The notes below the pieces were generated by a model, which was not told where the DNA came from, did no database searches, and saw only the letters and a program-made list of their open reading frames with translations. 64,000 nt of DNA from Gemmatimonas sp. (lineage in GTDB: Bacteria > Gemmatimonadota > Gemmatimonadetes > Gemmatimonadales > Gemmatimonadaceae), in the NCBI GenBank assembly GCA_011390885.1, contig JAABRO010000007.1, forward strand, positions 1-64,000, given 5' to 3'. Below, one piece after another: positions 11,819-20,262 of this stretch (the stretch's first letter is position 1; each line of letters opens with the position of its first letter). A program made the translations under genes and the position numbers.

Positions 11819-12339
11819 TGCCGACGCTTCGCTCGATCTTTCGCCGCGGCGCGGTCGCAGCCGCCGTGGTCATCGCAACTGCACTGCCCAGCCGCGCGCT
11901 CGACGCGCAGGACCTCGGCATCAAGGTGGGCGCCACGGCGCCCGGCGCGCCGGTGGAGACGCTCGACGGCAAGGCCCTCGACCTTGGCACCCTGCTCGCC
12001 GGCAAGCCCACGGTCATGGAGTTCTGGGCCACCTGGTGCCCGAACTGCAAGCAGCTCGAGCCCACCATCAAGGCGGCGCACGCGAAGTACAAGGATCGCG
12101 TGCAGTTCATCGCCGTGGCCGTGTCGCTCAACCAGAGCGTGGAGCGCGTCAAGGCGTACCAGCAGCGTTTCCAGCTGCCGTTCACCTACGTGTACGACCG
12201 GCGCGGCGACGCCTCGGAGGCGTACGACGCGCCGGCCACTTCGTACATCGTGATCGTGAACGCGGCCGGCAAAGTCACGTACACGGGCGTGGGCGGCGAC
12301 CAGAAGCTGGACGCCGCGATCGCGGCCGCGCTGCGCTGA
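11818..12339 (+). CDS. TlpA-like periplasmic thioredoxin
   Basis: 173 residues with an N-terminal signal peptide (about 1-30, ending near RALDAQ) and a thioredoxin fold of the TlpA/ResA type. The redox motif is WCPNC within FWATWCPNCKQLEP, and the cis-proline region APATSYIVI is intact. It should reduce or isomerise exported proteins or apocytochrome c, being kept reduced by the CcdA-like protein encoded immediately upstream; start and stop overlap by one base (TGATG). It converges on the sigma/FecR fusion gene with a long inverted repeat in between. Confidence 0.9.
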   Translation: MPTLRSIFRRGAVAAAVVIATALPSRALDAQDLGIKVGATAPGAPVETLDGKALDLGTLLAGKPTVMEFWATWCPNCKQLEPTIKAAHAKYKDRVQFIAVAVSLNQSVERVKAYQQRFQLPFTYVYDRRGDASEAYDAPATSYIVIVNAAGKVTYTGVGGDQKLDAAIAAALR

Positions 12340-12403
12340 GCGACAACGGCGACTCCGGCGGGTCGGGAAAAGCCCACGACCCGCCGAGTCCACGGCTCAG
12401 CGC
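12333..12403. terminator. Nested inverted repeat between convergent genes, probable bidirectional terminator
   Basis: Outer arms GCGCTGAGC (12333-12341) and GCTCAGCGC (12395-12403) match perfectly over 9 bp and contain both stop codons. Inner arms 12351-12365 and 12377-12390 form a 14-bp stem with one bulged C and an 11-nt loop. There is no clear T-tract on either strand. Confidence 0.6.
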
Positions 12404-13689
12404 TTCGCTGAGGGCTTCGCTGTCGGCTTCGCCGCCGAATCGTTCACGTCGCGCAGGATGCGCTCCTGGCCGTTGTACGTCACCACCAGCTGCGCCGCCT
12501 GCGTGATCGAGTCGAGCGCCAGCGCGTCCGATTCGAGTGAGAGCGTGGTGGACACGCGGCGCTGCCCCAGCGTCGGATCGGCGAGCGTGGCCTCCAGCGC
12601 ATGCCACCGCCGCAGGGTGCGCAGCGCCTCGTCGAGCGTCACGTCATCGAGGCGCAACGCGCCATCCACCCACGAGAACGCCAGCTCCACCTCGCGCGGC
12701 GTGGGCTCACGGAACTGGCCCTGCGCCGTGACCGCCACGGCTTCGCCCGCCGACAGCGAGCGCGACGACGCATCGCCGGCCTCCGGGTGCACGCGCACGC
12801 TCCCTTCGCGCACCAGCACGAGCACGTCGGCCTCGTCGTCGTAGGCGCGCACCACGAAGTCCGTGCCGGTGGCCACGATGGCCGAGCCCTTCGCGCGCAC
12901 CTGGAACGGCATCGCGCCGCCGGTGGCAACCACGAAGCGCGACGCACCGTCGAGCTCCAGGCCACGCACACTCGTGCCGAACTCCCGCGGAATGCGCAGC
13001 GTGGTGGCCGCGCCCATCTGCGCCGAACTCTCGTCGCGCAGCGACACGGTGCCGCGTTGCCCGGGTGAGGAGCGCAAGGTGCGCACGTCGGTGGACTCGA
13101 GCGCGCGCGTGAGCGCGAGCTCGGCGCTGCCCCGATCCATGTACCGCACGAGACCGAACGCGGCGACGACCAGCACGACGCCGGTGATGATCGCCCCCTT
13201 CGGAATGCGCCGCGCCGCCACCGTGTCCACATGCTCACGCGCATGCCGGCGCGCGATCTTGCGTGACTCTTCGCGATGCGCTGCGATGTCCTCGGCCGAC
13301 ACGTGCAGCTTCTGCGCGATCTCGTCCCAGGCCTGCGCGACCGTCATGGACGGTCGCACAGCCGCGTGCGTGCTGACGCCTTCGTGCTGCTCGAACCGAT
13401 GCAGCGCGGCGCGGCGGCGCAGTTCGTCCGCGCACAAGTGCGGCACCGCGTCGTCGAAGTAGTCGTCGATCGCGTGCGCCGAGGTGAAGCGGGCGCGTTC
13501 GCTCCATGCGCCGAGCAGGGCGGACATCGCGACGCGCGGTGCGCCGAGCGAGTCGTCGCCGAGCTTCTGTCGCGCCTTGTCGGTGAGCGCGTCGAAGCGC
13601 GCGTGCACGAGTCGTTCGAATGCGCGTTCGTCGCCGTCGTGGAAAGCCGCGACCTGCGCGTCGTCGAGCGAGGTGAGGAGTGCGGGCAT
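12397..13689 (-). CDS. ECF-sigma-like / transmembrane / FecR fusion protein
   Basis: 430 residues. Residues 13-93 read like ECF sigma region 2 (GDERAFERLVHARF, then the DELRRR end), and 117-150 resemble the region 4 helix-turn-helix (WDEIAQKLHVSAEDIAAHRE), though poorly basic. One transmembrane helix follows at about 163-182, then a periplasmic FecR domain (about 205-310) and a C-terminal segment (340-420) like the STN-related end of FecR proteins, with the Thr-Leu-Ser-Leu strand and QLVVTYNGQE. Normally sigma factor and FecR anti-sigma are separate proteins; no separate FecI gene and no TonB receptor is in the window. ATG 13689 has GGGAGG upstream. The C-terminus is a short AKPTAKPSAK repeat. 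A membrane-tethered or degenerate sigma factor is an inference. Confidence 0.75.
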   Translation of the reverse strand: MPALLTSLDDAQVAAFHDGDERAFERLVHARFDALTDKARQKLGDDSLGAPRVAMSALLGAWSERARFTSAHAIDDYFDDAVPHLCADELRRRAALHRFEQHEGVSTHAAVRPSMTVAQAWDEIAQKLHVSAEDIAAHREESRKIARRHAREHVDTVAARRIPKGAIITGVVLVVAAFGLVRYMDRGSAELALTRALESTDVRTLRSSPGQRGTVSLRDESSAQMGAATTLRIPREFGTSVRGLELDGASRFVVATGGAMPFQVRAKGSAIVATGTDFVVRAYDDEADVLVLVREGSVRVHPEAGDASSRSLSAGEAVAVTAQGQFREPTPREVELAFSWVDGALRLDDVTLDEALRTLRRWHALEATLADPTLGQRRVSTTLSLESDALALDSITQAAQLVVTYNGQERILRDVNDSAAKPTAKPSAKR

Positions 13690-13898
13690 GAGTGCCTCCC
13701 CGGCATGTGGATGCCGTTCGCGTGTGAGCGCGCCCGAGGCCGTCCAAGCGGCATCCTCCCGTTGACGAAGGGTGCGCGCGTGCTCCACCATGTGCTGCGA
13801 TCGGCAAACGCGCCAGAGCGGGAATTCCCGACGCCGCCGCTGCCGGGATTTGCTCGTCGGCAACTCCCTGACGTCGAAACCCTGACCGTGGAGCGCAC

Positions 13899-14963
13899 GT
13901 GGCCCTGCTCATCTATGGCGCGACCGGCTACACCGGGCGCCTGATCGTGGCCCGCGCACTGGAGGCCGGGCTGCGTCCGATCCTCGCCGGACGTGACGCG
14001 ACCGCGGTGCACACGCTCGCGTCGTCGCACGCACTCGAGGCGCGCATCGCCGCGCTCGATGATCCGTCGGTGCTCGACGCGCTGCTGCGCGGCGTGTCCG
14101 TGGTGCTGCACTGTGCCGGTCCGTTCTCGCGCACAGCCGAGCCGATGGTGTCCGCGTGCCTGCGTCAGCGTGTGCACTACCTCGACATCACGGGCGAGCT
14201 GCAGGTGTTCGAGGCCATTGCCGCGCGCCATGCGGAGGCGGAGCGGGCCGGCGTGCTGCTCATGCCGGGCACCGGCTTCGACGTGGTGCCGAGCGACTGC
14301 CTGGCCGCGCACCTGCACCGCCGCCTTCCGCGTGCGACCTCGCTGGCGCTTGGTTTCCGCGCACTGGGTGGCGTGTCACGCGGCACCGCGCTCACCATGG
14401 TGGAGAACATGGGCCGGCCGGCGTGGATTCGGCGCGGCGGACGGCTCACCCCCGTGCCACCCGCGTACGACACGCGCACCATCGATTTCGGGGACGGTCC
14501 TGTGCTCGCCGTCACGATTCCGTGGGGTGACGTGAGCACGGCGTACCACAGCACGGGGATCCCCGACGTGCGCGTGTACATGAGCGTGCACCCGAAGCAG
14601 CTCGCGATGCTGCGACGGTCGCGCTACATCGGCTGGCTGCTGCGCACCGGCTTCGTGCAGCGACGGCTCGCCGCGAAGGTGCGCGCGGCGCCGGCCGGCC
14701 CGAACGACCGCGCCCGCGCCAAGGGGGTGAGCCTGCTGTGGGGCGAGGCCACCGCCCCCGATGGGGAGCGCGTCGTCTCGCGCCTGCGCGGGCCCGAGGG
14801 GTACACGCTCACCGCGGACACTGCGGTGCGCATCGCGCAGCGCGTGCTCGCGGGCGACGCACCGCGCGGCTTCCACACCCCGTCGCGCGCGTTCGGTGCG
14901 GACTTCATCCTCGAGGTGCCGGGCGTGGTGCGCGAGGATGTGCCGACCGGCGCGCCGAGGTGA
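13899..14963 (+). CDS. Saccharopine dehydrogenase-like/trans-acting enoyl reductase family protein
   Basis: 354 residues with an N-terminal Rossmann fold (LIYGATGYTGRLIV) and the family stretches LHCAGPFSRTAEPMV, YLDITGE and PGTGFDVVPSDC. These occur in saccharopine dehydrogenase-like proteins, including the mycobacterial trans-acting enoyl reductases of lipid synthesis. In most bacteria the substrate is unknown. The GTG at 13899 has GGAG 5 nt before it and starts the protein exactly at the Rossmann strand. It is divergent from the sigma/FecR fusion gene. Confidence 0.85.
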   Translation: MALLIYGATGYTGRLIVARALEAGLRPILAGRDATAVHTLASSHALEARIAALDDPSVLDALLRGVSVVLHCAGPFSRTAEPMVSACLRQRVHYLDITGELQVFEAIAARHAEAERAGVLLMPGTGFDVVPSDCLAAHLHRRLPRATSLALGFRALGGVSRGTALTMVENMGRPAWIRRGGRLTPVPPAYDTRTIDFGDGPVLAVTIPWGDVSTAYHSTGIPDVRVYMSVHPKQLAMLRRSRYIGWLLRTGFVQRRLAAKVRAAPAGPNDRARAKGVSLLWGEATAPDGERVVSRLRGPEGYTLTADTAVRIAQRVLAGDAPRGFHTPSRAFGADFILEVPGVVREDVPTGAPR

Positions 14964-14983
14964 CAGCGCCGCCGGGCCGGAGG

Positions 14984-14991
14984 TAAGTTGC
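14984..14991 (+). promoter_or_regulatory. Candidate TAnnTT promoter element upstream of manC
   Basis: TAAGTTGC lies 66 nt before the chosen ATG of the guanylyltransferase gene. It resembles elements at 20886, 23042 and 49742. An in-frame GTG begins 2 nt downstream, so a longer leaderless form is possible. Confidence 0.35.
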
Positions 14992-15056
14992 GGGTGGAGG
15001 CTCGGGGCCGCACCCGGGCGCCTGCCACTCTCGCGCCCATCTCATCGGCACGCCTC

Positions 15057-16244
15057 ATGACCACGCCACGCGTCCCCGGTCCCGAATCCACCGCCGGCAC
15101 CGGCACCATCGATCCGGAGCTGCTCGAGGAACTCGATCCGGCGTCCACCGTGGACGTGGGCACGTCGCTGTGGGCGGTCGTGTTCGCGGGGGGCATCGGC
15201 ACGCGCTTCTGGCCGATCAGCACGCCCGACCGTCCCAAGCAGGTGCTGCCGCTGGTCGACGAGCAGCCGCTGATCGCGGACACGCTCGCGCGCCTCGCGC
15301 CGCTGGTGCCGTCGTCGCGCGTGCTCGTGGTCACGAGCGCCGACATCGCCGACGTGCTGCACGCCGCGATCCCCGACCTGCCGCGGGCCAACCTGCTGGT
15401 GGAGCCGCGTCCGCTTGGCACGGCCGCCGCGCTCGCGTGGGGCGCACAGGAGATCAGCCGCCGCGCCGGTCCGCGCACCGTGTTCGTGGCGCTGCACGCC
15501 GACCTGGCGGTGGACTATCGCGACGCGTTCCACGACACGCTGCGCCGCGCCGCGCAGATCGCCTCGCGCGATCCGTGGCTCGTGACCATCGGCGCCACGC
15601 CCACGCGCTGCGAGCCGTTCTTCGGCTACCTCAAGCCGGGGCAGCCGCTCGACGGCTTCGTCTCGATCGCCGACGGCGGGGCGTGCCGCGTGGAGCACTT
15701 CGTGGAGAAGCCGTCGCTCGCGCTCGCCGACACGCTCATCGCCGAGGGGGCACTCTGGAACACGGGCATCTTCGTGTGGCAGGCGCAGACCGTGCTCGAC
15801 GAGCTCGCGGCGCGCGTGCCCGAGGTGGCGCACGGGCTGCCGTTCCTCGCCGCGGGCGATATGGCGCTGTTCGTGGAGCACATCAGCAGCAGCATTTCCA
15901 TCGACCGGGGGCTGCTCGAGCGCAGCGACCGCGTGGTGGTGCTGCCGGCCGCGTTCGGGTGGGACGACGTGGGCACGTGGGCCTCGCTGCGGCGCGTGCG
16001 CGAACTCGACGACACGGGGAACGGCGTGATCGGCGCGGTGCACTGCGTGGATGCATCGGGCAACATCGTGCACGCCGAGCGCGGCGAGATCGTGGTGTAC
16101 GGCGTGAGCGGCCTGCTCGTGGTGTGCATCGACGGCCTCACGTTCGTGACCACGCTCGATCGGGCCACGGAACTCGGCCCGCTGATCGCGCAGCTGCCGC
16201 CGCATCTGCGCGTGCGCCCGGGCAAGGTGCCGCCGGTGGCGTGA
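15057..16244 (+). CDS. manC: Mannose-1-phosphate guanylyltransferase
   Basis: Makes GDP-mannose from mannose-1-phosphate and GTP for surface glycans. 395 residues with the nucleotidyltransferase signature GGIGTRFWPIST then PKQVLPL, the FFGYL and FVEKP motifs, WNTGIFVW and the WDDVGTWASL active-site stretch. The canonical Leu-Trp-Pro after GGxGTR is Phe-Trp-Pro here. No C-terminal mannose-6-phosphate isomerase domain is present, so it is monofunctional. An extra ~35 residues precede the catalytic core; ATG 15057 is preferred over upstream GTG/TTG codons. No other sugar-nucleotide genes are adjacent. Confidence 0.92.
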   Translation: MTTPRVPGPESTAGTGTIDPELLEELDPASTVDVGTSLWAVVFAGGIGTRFWPISTPDRPKQVLPLVDEQPLIADTLARLAPLVPSSRVLVVTSADIADVLHAAIPDLPRANLLVEPRPLGTAAALAWGAQEISRRAGPRTVFVALHADLAVDYRDAFHDTLRRAAQIASRDPWLVTIGATPTRCEPFFGYLKPGQPLDGFVSIADGGACRVEHFVEKPSLALADTLIAEGALWNTGIFVWQAQTVLDELAARVPEVAHGLPFLAAGDMALFVEHISSSISIDRGLLERSDRVVVLPAAFGWDDVGTWASLRRVRELDDTGNGVIGAVHCVDASGNIVHAERGEIVVYGVSGLLVVCIDGLTFVTTLDRATELGPLIAQLPPHLRVRPGKVPPVA

Positions 16245-16293
16245 CGCCATTCGCGTCGGCACCCTCAGCGCCGGCGCGCGCAACGCTTGCTCG

Positions 16294-17145
16294 CTACTCC
16301 CCGCGAAACACGGGACGCCGTTTCTCCTGGAACGCCGCCAGCGCCTCGCGCACGTCTGCGCTCATGAAGCACGACTTGATGTGCGCGAGTTCGCTGCGCA
16401 GCTGCGCCTCGAGCGTGGCCTGGGCGCTTTCCACCAGCAGCCGCTTCGTGAGCGCGAGTGCGATCGGCGGACCGGCCGCGAGCTGCGTGGCGAGCGCCAG
16501 CGTCGCCGTCAGCACGTGCTCGTCGTCCACCACCTGCGTGGCCAGCCCGATGCGTTCTGCTTCGTCGGCCGAGACATCACGCCCCGTGAGCATGATGTCA
16601 GCCGCACGGCCATGCCCCACGAGACGCGGCAGGAACCACGACACACCGGCGTCCGGCGACAGGCCACGCCGCACGTAGCCCGCGGTGAGTCTCGCGCTGC
16701 GCGCGATCACGCGCAGGTCGCAGGCGAGCGCGAGCCCGAAACCCGCACCGGCTGCGGCGCCATTCACCGCCGCGATCACCGGTTTCTCGCAGGCCATGAG
16801 CGCGAGCACCCAGCGGCCCACCCAGTAGAGCGGGTCCATGCGCTCCGCGCGCGAGCCACGCGCCAGCGACACGGGCTCACCCAGGTCGAGCCCCGCGCAG
16901 AAGCCGCGGCCTGCGCCGGTGATCACCACGGCGCGCACCGCATCGTCGGCCGCGGCGCGCTGCAGCGCGATCGGCAGCTCGTCGGCCAGTCGCGCGTTCA
17001 CCGCGTTGAGCCGATCCGGGCGATCGAGCGTGATCGTGTGCACCCCCTCGACCGACGTGTGCGTGCGCAGGTGCGCGAAGTCGTCACGGGCAGCGGGCGG
17101 CGTCGCGGCCGGCGTTGCGGTCGCAGGGGATGGGGCGTCGGACAC
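16294..17145 (-). CDS. Enoyl-CoA hydratase/isomerase family protein
   Basis: Crotonase-fold enzyme acting on acyl-CoA, probably in fatty acid or branched-chain degradation. The core starts with VHTITLDRPDRLNAV, with the oxyanion loop GAGRGFCAGLDL and the second loop AAVNGAAAGAGFGLALACD; the C-terminus is the usual helical trimerisation region. The position of the usual catalytic Glu is not obvious, so isomerase or hydrolase activity is possible. GTG 17145 is chosen because GAGG stands 6 nt upstream and the protein then has 283 residues with an MSDAPSP start; GTG at 17181 is an alternative. Confidence 0.88.
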   Translation of the reverse strand: MSDAPSPATATPAATPPAARDDFAHLRTHTSVEGVHTITLDRPDRLNAVNARLADELPIALQRAAADDAVRAVVITGAGRGFCAGLDLGEPVSLARGSRAERMDPLYWVGRWVLALMACEKPVIAAVNGAAAGAGFGLALACDLRVIARSARLTAGYVRRGLSPDAGVSWFLPRLVGHGRAADIMLTGRDVSADEAERIGLATQVVDDEHVLTATLALATQLAAGPPIALALTKRLLVESAQATLEAQLRSELAHIKSCFMSADVREALAAFQEKRRPVFRGE

Positions 17146-17404
17146 GGACGGCCTCGGGGACGAAGGAAGCGGGACGGACACCAGGTCCAACTTCCGTCGG
17201 TTCCCCACGGGCGTCAACGCGCGACGTACCCGGCGCGCGCGGTGAAACGACCACGGCGCATGCGTCACAGGTGGGCAACCGGACCGGGCGGCACTACCGC
17301 TTGGCGGGGCTGCCTGAGTAGATCACTGGTCCCACCATTCGATGCACCCCGGTGGTGACGCGATTTCGGCGTCCCTCCGAGCGCATCCGCACTGCCCGCA
17401 CCAC

Positions 17405-17908
17405 ATGCCTGGCACCCGAACGTCCCGCGCGGCCTCGGCCGCCACCGCCCGCCTCCTGCACGAGGACGACGATGTCGCCCTCAACGCGCTCCCGCTCGCC
17501 TGCGCCGACGCGCTCGGGCGCACGGCCGAGGAGTGTTCGCGCCAGCGCGAGCGGCTGTCGAAGCTCATGGCCCGCAACGTCGGACGCGCCGAGCTGACGG
17601 CGGCCGTCGCGATCGTGGACACCTGCGACCTCGCGCTCGAAGAGTGCGTGTCCTGCTACGAGGATGCGTGTGCGCGCGACAGCATCGCCGACGAGGCGTC
17701 CCGCAAGCTCGCCAACAGCCTGTGGCACGCCGCGCGCGAATACCTGCGCCGCCACTCGAGCGCGGAGCAGGCCTCGCAGCGCATCCGCCAGCACGACGCG
17801 GAGGCGTTCGGCGACCTGCACTTCGCGTACGAGCTGGAGGCGTCGGCCATGCTGGCGATGCGCCACGCGTGCAGCGCCTACTTCAAGCATCGTCCCGACG
17901 CCGCCTGA
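17405..17908 (+). CDS. Cys-rich all-helical protein of unknown function
   Basis: About 167 residues from ATG 17405 (an in-frame ATG at 17342 would add 21 His/Pro-rich residues). Predicted to be almost all helical, with seven cysteines, four of them close together in CDLALEECVSCYEDAC. The spacing recalls Cys-lined four-helix bundles of the DUF326/copper-storage type, but the resemblance is weak and I do not assign a function. No signal peptide is evident. No Shine-Dalgarno sequence is visible before either start. The next gene, a DUF389 membrane protein, begins 62 bp downstream on the same strand. Confidence 0.6.
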   Translation: MPGTRTSRAASAATARLLHEDDDVALNALPLACADALGRTAEECSRQRERLSKLMARNVGRAELTAAVAIVDTCDLALEECVSCYEDACARDSIADEASRKLANSLWHAAREYLRRHSSAEQASQRIRQHDAEAFGDLHFAYELEASAMLAMRHACSAYFKHRPDAA

Positions 17909-17970
17909 GCGGCGGATGAACGCCCGGCCATGACCGGCCCCCTGCGCGCACGAGCGCGCGGCGGTGGCGC

Positions 17971-19329
17971 GTGACCTCGTTTCGCGTCCTGCGCGCCTTC
18001 GTGCGGCTCCGCCGCCGTGCCGCCCTGCTCGACGGCACCGACGTGGCCGGCACCGAGCGGCGCATCGAGGAGGGCATTCCCGTGCACGGCGAGCGGGCGT
18101 GGCTGCTGATCTGTTCCTGCCTGCTCGCCAGCATCGGCCTCGACACCGGCTCGGCCGCGGTCATCATCGGCGCCATGCTCATCTCGCCGCTCATGTCGCC
18201 CATCCTTGGCGTGGGCCTTGGCACGGCGATCGCAGACCGCACCCTGCTGGCGCGCGCCCTGCGCGAACTCGGACTCGCCACGGCGGTCACGCTTGGCGTG
18301 AGCACGGTGTACTTCACGCTCACGCCACTCGGCGTGCCGACGGCGGAGCTGGTGGCGCGCACCACACCCACCCTGCTCGACGTGGGGGTCGCGCTCTTTG
18401 GTGGCGTGGCGGGCATCGTGGCCGGCTCTCGGCGCGACCAGAGCATGGCGCTGCCGGGCGTGGCGATCGCCACGGCGCTCATGCCGCCGCTGTGCACGGC
18501 GGGCTTCGGTCTGGCCACCGGCAGCCCGGCGTTCTTCTTCGGCGCACTCTACCTGTACGTCATCAACGCGATCTTCATCGCGCTCGCGACGTTCGCCGTG
18601 GCGCGCGCCCTGCGCTTCCCACTGCGCAGCTTCCAGGATGCCCGCGAGCGGCGGCGCGAGATCCGTCTCGTGACGACCGTCGCCAGCATTGCGATCCTGC
18701 CGAGCCTCTGGTTCCTGTACGGGACGGTGCAGAAGGAACGCGACCGCCGGCGGGTGGAGCAGTTCATCGCCGCCGAACTGACCACGCGCGGCCGCGAGGT
18801 GATCCGCTGGACCCAGTCCGACGTGGAGGACACGACGCGCATCAAGGTGTATCTCGCCGGCACGCCGGTCGAACCCGAAGCGCTCGACTCGCTCCGGCTG
18901 CGCCTCGGGGAGTTCGGCCTGCGCGACGCCACGCTCGACGTGGTGCAGAGCGACATCTCGGCGCGCGACCTCGAGAAGCTGGAGACCGACGTGCAGCGCG
19001 GCATTCTCCAGGCGGTGGAGCTGGCGCAGGCGGCGCGCGATTCGGCCCGCGCGGGCGCCGTGCGCAACGTGGTGCGGTCACCCCTGGACACCTCGCGCAT
19101 CCGCGAGATCGCGCGCGACGTGAACGGCACGTTTCCGGAGATCGTGGCCATCGCGTACGCCCCCCAGGCCAACCTGCTGGCCGCCGACTCGGTGGCGCCT
19201 CCCCCGACGCTGCTCGTGGAGTTCGCCGCGGCCACGACGGCCGACACGCGCGAGGACGTGCTCCGCCGGGCGCGCGCGCTGGTGCGCAGCCGCGTGGGCG
19301 GCGACTCGCTGCGGCTGGTGCCGCGCTGA
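17971..19329 (+). CDS. DUF389 family membrane protein
   Basis: 452 residues starting with GTG. The N-terminal half is the DUF389 domain with about six membrane helices: SCLLASIGLDTGSAAVIIGAMLISPLMSPILG is the family hallmark (split here: LLASIGLDTGSAAVIIGAML and ISPLMSPILG), followed by MPPLCTAGFGLA. The C-terminal half (about 250-452) is a soluble alpha/beta region with several charged helices and no membrane segment. Function of the family is unknown; it is common in marine, soil and cyanobacterial genomes. A strong hairpin begins 3 bp after the stop. Confidence 0.88.
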   Translation: MTSFRVLRAFVRLRRRAALLDGTDVAGTERRIEEGIPVHGERAWLLICSCLLASIGLDTGSAAVIIGAMLISPLMSPILGVGLGTAIADRTLLARALRELGLATAVTLGVSTVYFTLTPLGVPTAELVARTTPTLLDVGVALFGGVAGIVAGSRRDQSMALPGVAIATALMPPLCTAGFGLATGSPAFFFGALYLYVINAIFIALATFAVARALRFPLRSFQDARERRREIRLVTTVASIAILPSLWFLYGTVQKERDRRRVEQFIAAELTTRGREVIRWTQSDVEDTTRIKVYLAGTPVEPEALDSLRLRLGEFGLRDATLDVVQSDISARDLEKLETDVQRGILQAVELAQAARDSARAGAVRNVVRSPLDTSRIREIARDVNGTFPEIVAIAYAPQANLLAADSVAPPPTLLVEFAAATTADTREDVLRRARALVRSRVGGDSLRLVPR

Positions 19330-19331
19330 GC

Positions 19332-19364
19332 GCCCGTCCGGCGGCCTCGCGCCGCCTGACGGGC
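19332..19364 (+). terminator. Strong hairpin after the DUF389 gene
   Basis: Arms 19332-19345 and 19351-19364 pair over 14 positions with a single C/T mismatch and a 5-nt loop. It begins right after the stop codon, so it probably terminates the DUF389 transcript. No T-tract follows. Confidence 0.6.
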
Positions 19365-19451
19365 CGCTGCCCTTCCCGCAGGACGGTCCCTGTCCTCGCG
19401 ATCGGACACCCGAGGCTGACCCGATCGAGCGAACCCGTTGTCAGGAAAGAA

Positions 19452-19467
19452 GTTGCCAAGCGGCAAC
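19452..19467 (+). other. Short inverted repeat upstream of the barrel gene
   Basis: GTTGCC-AAGC-GGCAAC, a 6-bp perfect stem with a 4-nt loop, 34 bp before the outer-membrane protein ATG. It could be an operator or a leader hairpin; no more can be said. Confidence 0.3.
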
Positions 19468-19500
19468 GATCGGCGCGCCGCTTGCGATGTGGGAGAGACG

Positions 19501-20196
19501 ATGCTGTCTTCTGCATCCAGACCACCCATCGCACCGGATCGCCCCATGCCCTCCGCCCGCCCCCGACTCGCCGCGCGCCGCTGGCCGACCGGCCGCCTCG
19601 CGCTGTCCGCCCTCGCGCTCTCGCTGCTCGCCGCCGACACGGCCGCTGCGCAGGATCGCAGCTGGCCCCCGCAGTATCGGCGCGACCGTGCCCAGTTCGC
19701 GCTCGAGGCCTCCGGTCAGCTCTCGCAGCTGAACGGCAATGCCGTCGCCAGTGCGACGGAGGGGAGCGGGTTCGACGTCATGGCCTCGCTCGGCGTGAGC
19801 GTGCTGTCACTCGGCGCCGGCTACCAGCGTTCGTCGCATCGCCTTGGTACGGGCGACGCCACCGTGGACGGCTTCTTCTTCGAGCCGCGCCTCGCGCTGC
19901 CGCTCGTGGCCCGCAACTTCACGCCGTTCGTGTACGGACGCGTGGCGCGGCTCGAACGCTCGGTGCCGGGTGAAATCGGCACGCTCGAGACGCGCGGCAC
20001 GGGTCTGGGCGCGGGGCTCGGCACGTACATCTGGCTCGCCCCCAACATCCAGCTCAACACCACGGTGGGGTGGAACGAGGTGCGCTTCGGTGACCCCGGC
20101 GTGACGGCAGGATTTCCCGTCTCCGGCCGCACGACGGGCAACAGCTGGACGGTGCGCGCCGGCGTGACGCTCGGCTTCGACCGCTGGGGGCGGTAG
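19501..20196 (+). CDS. Outer-membrane beta-barrel protein
   Basis: 231 residues. A signal peptide ends at about residue 50 (ADTAAAQ); the ATG at 19501 follows GGGAGAG by 4 nt, and a second ATG at 19546 would give a shorter leader. The mature part alternates polar and hydrophobic residues in short strands separated by turns (FDVMASLGVSVLSLGAGYQ, FEPRLALPLVARNFTPFVYG, NIQLNTTVGWNEVRFG) and ends in a strand with terminal aromatic residues (VRAGVTLGFDRWGR), as in 8-stranded OmpA-like or opacity-type barrels. Role unknown. Confidence 0.75.
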   Translation: MLSSASRPPIAPDRPMPSARPRLAARRWPTGRLALSALALSLLAADTAAAQDRSWPPQYRRDRAQFALEASGQLSQLNGNAVASATEGSGFDVMASLGVSVLSLGAGYQRSSHRLGTGDATVDGFFFEPRLALPLVARNFTPFVYGRVARLERSVPGEIGTLETRGTGLGAGLGTYIWLAPNIQLNTTVGWNEVRFGDPGVTAGFPVSGRTTGNSWTVRAGVTLGFDRWGR

Positions 20197-20205
20197 CGCC
20201 GCGTC

Positions 20206-20235
20206 GCGGCATCGCCGCTTGCGGCATCGCCACTT
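20206..20235. repeat. Two-copy 15-bp tandem repeat
   Basis: GCGGCATCGCCGCTT and GCGGCATCGCCACTT lie head to tail just after the barrel gene stop, differing at one base. Their GC-rich halves could pair with each other or with the flanking GGCGCC. Confidence 0.6.
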
Positions 20236-20262
20236 GCGAAGGCGCCGCGCTCGAGGAACCGC

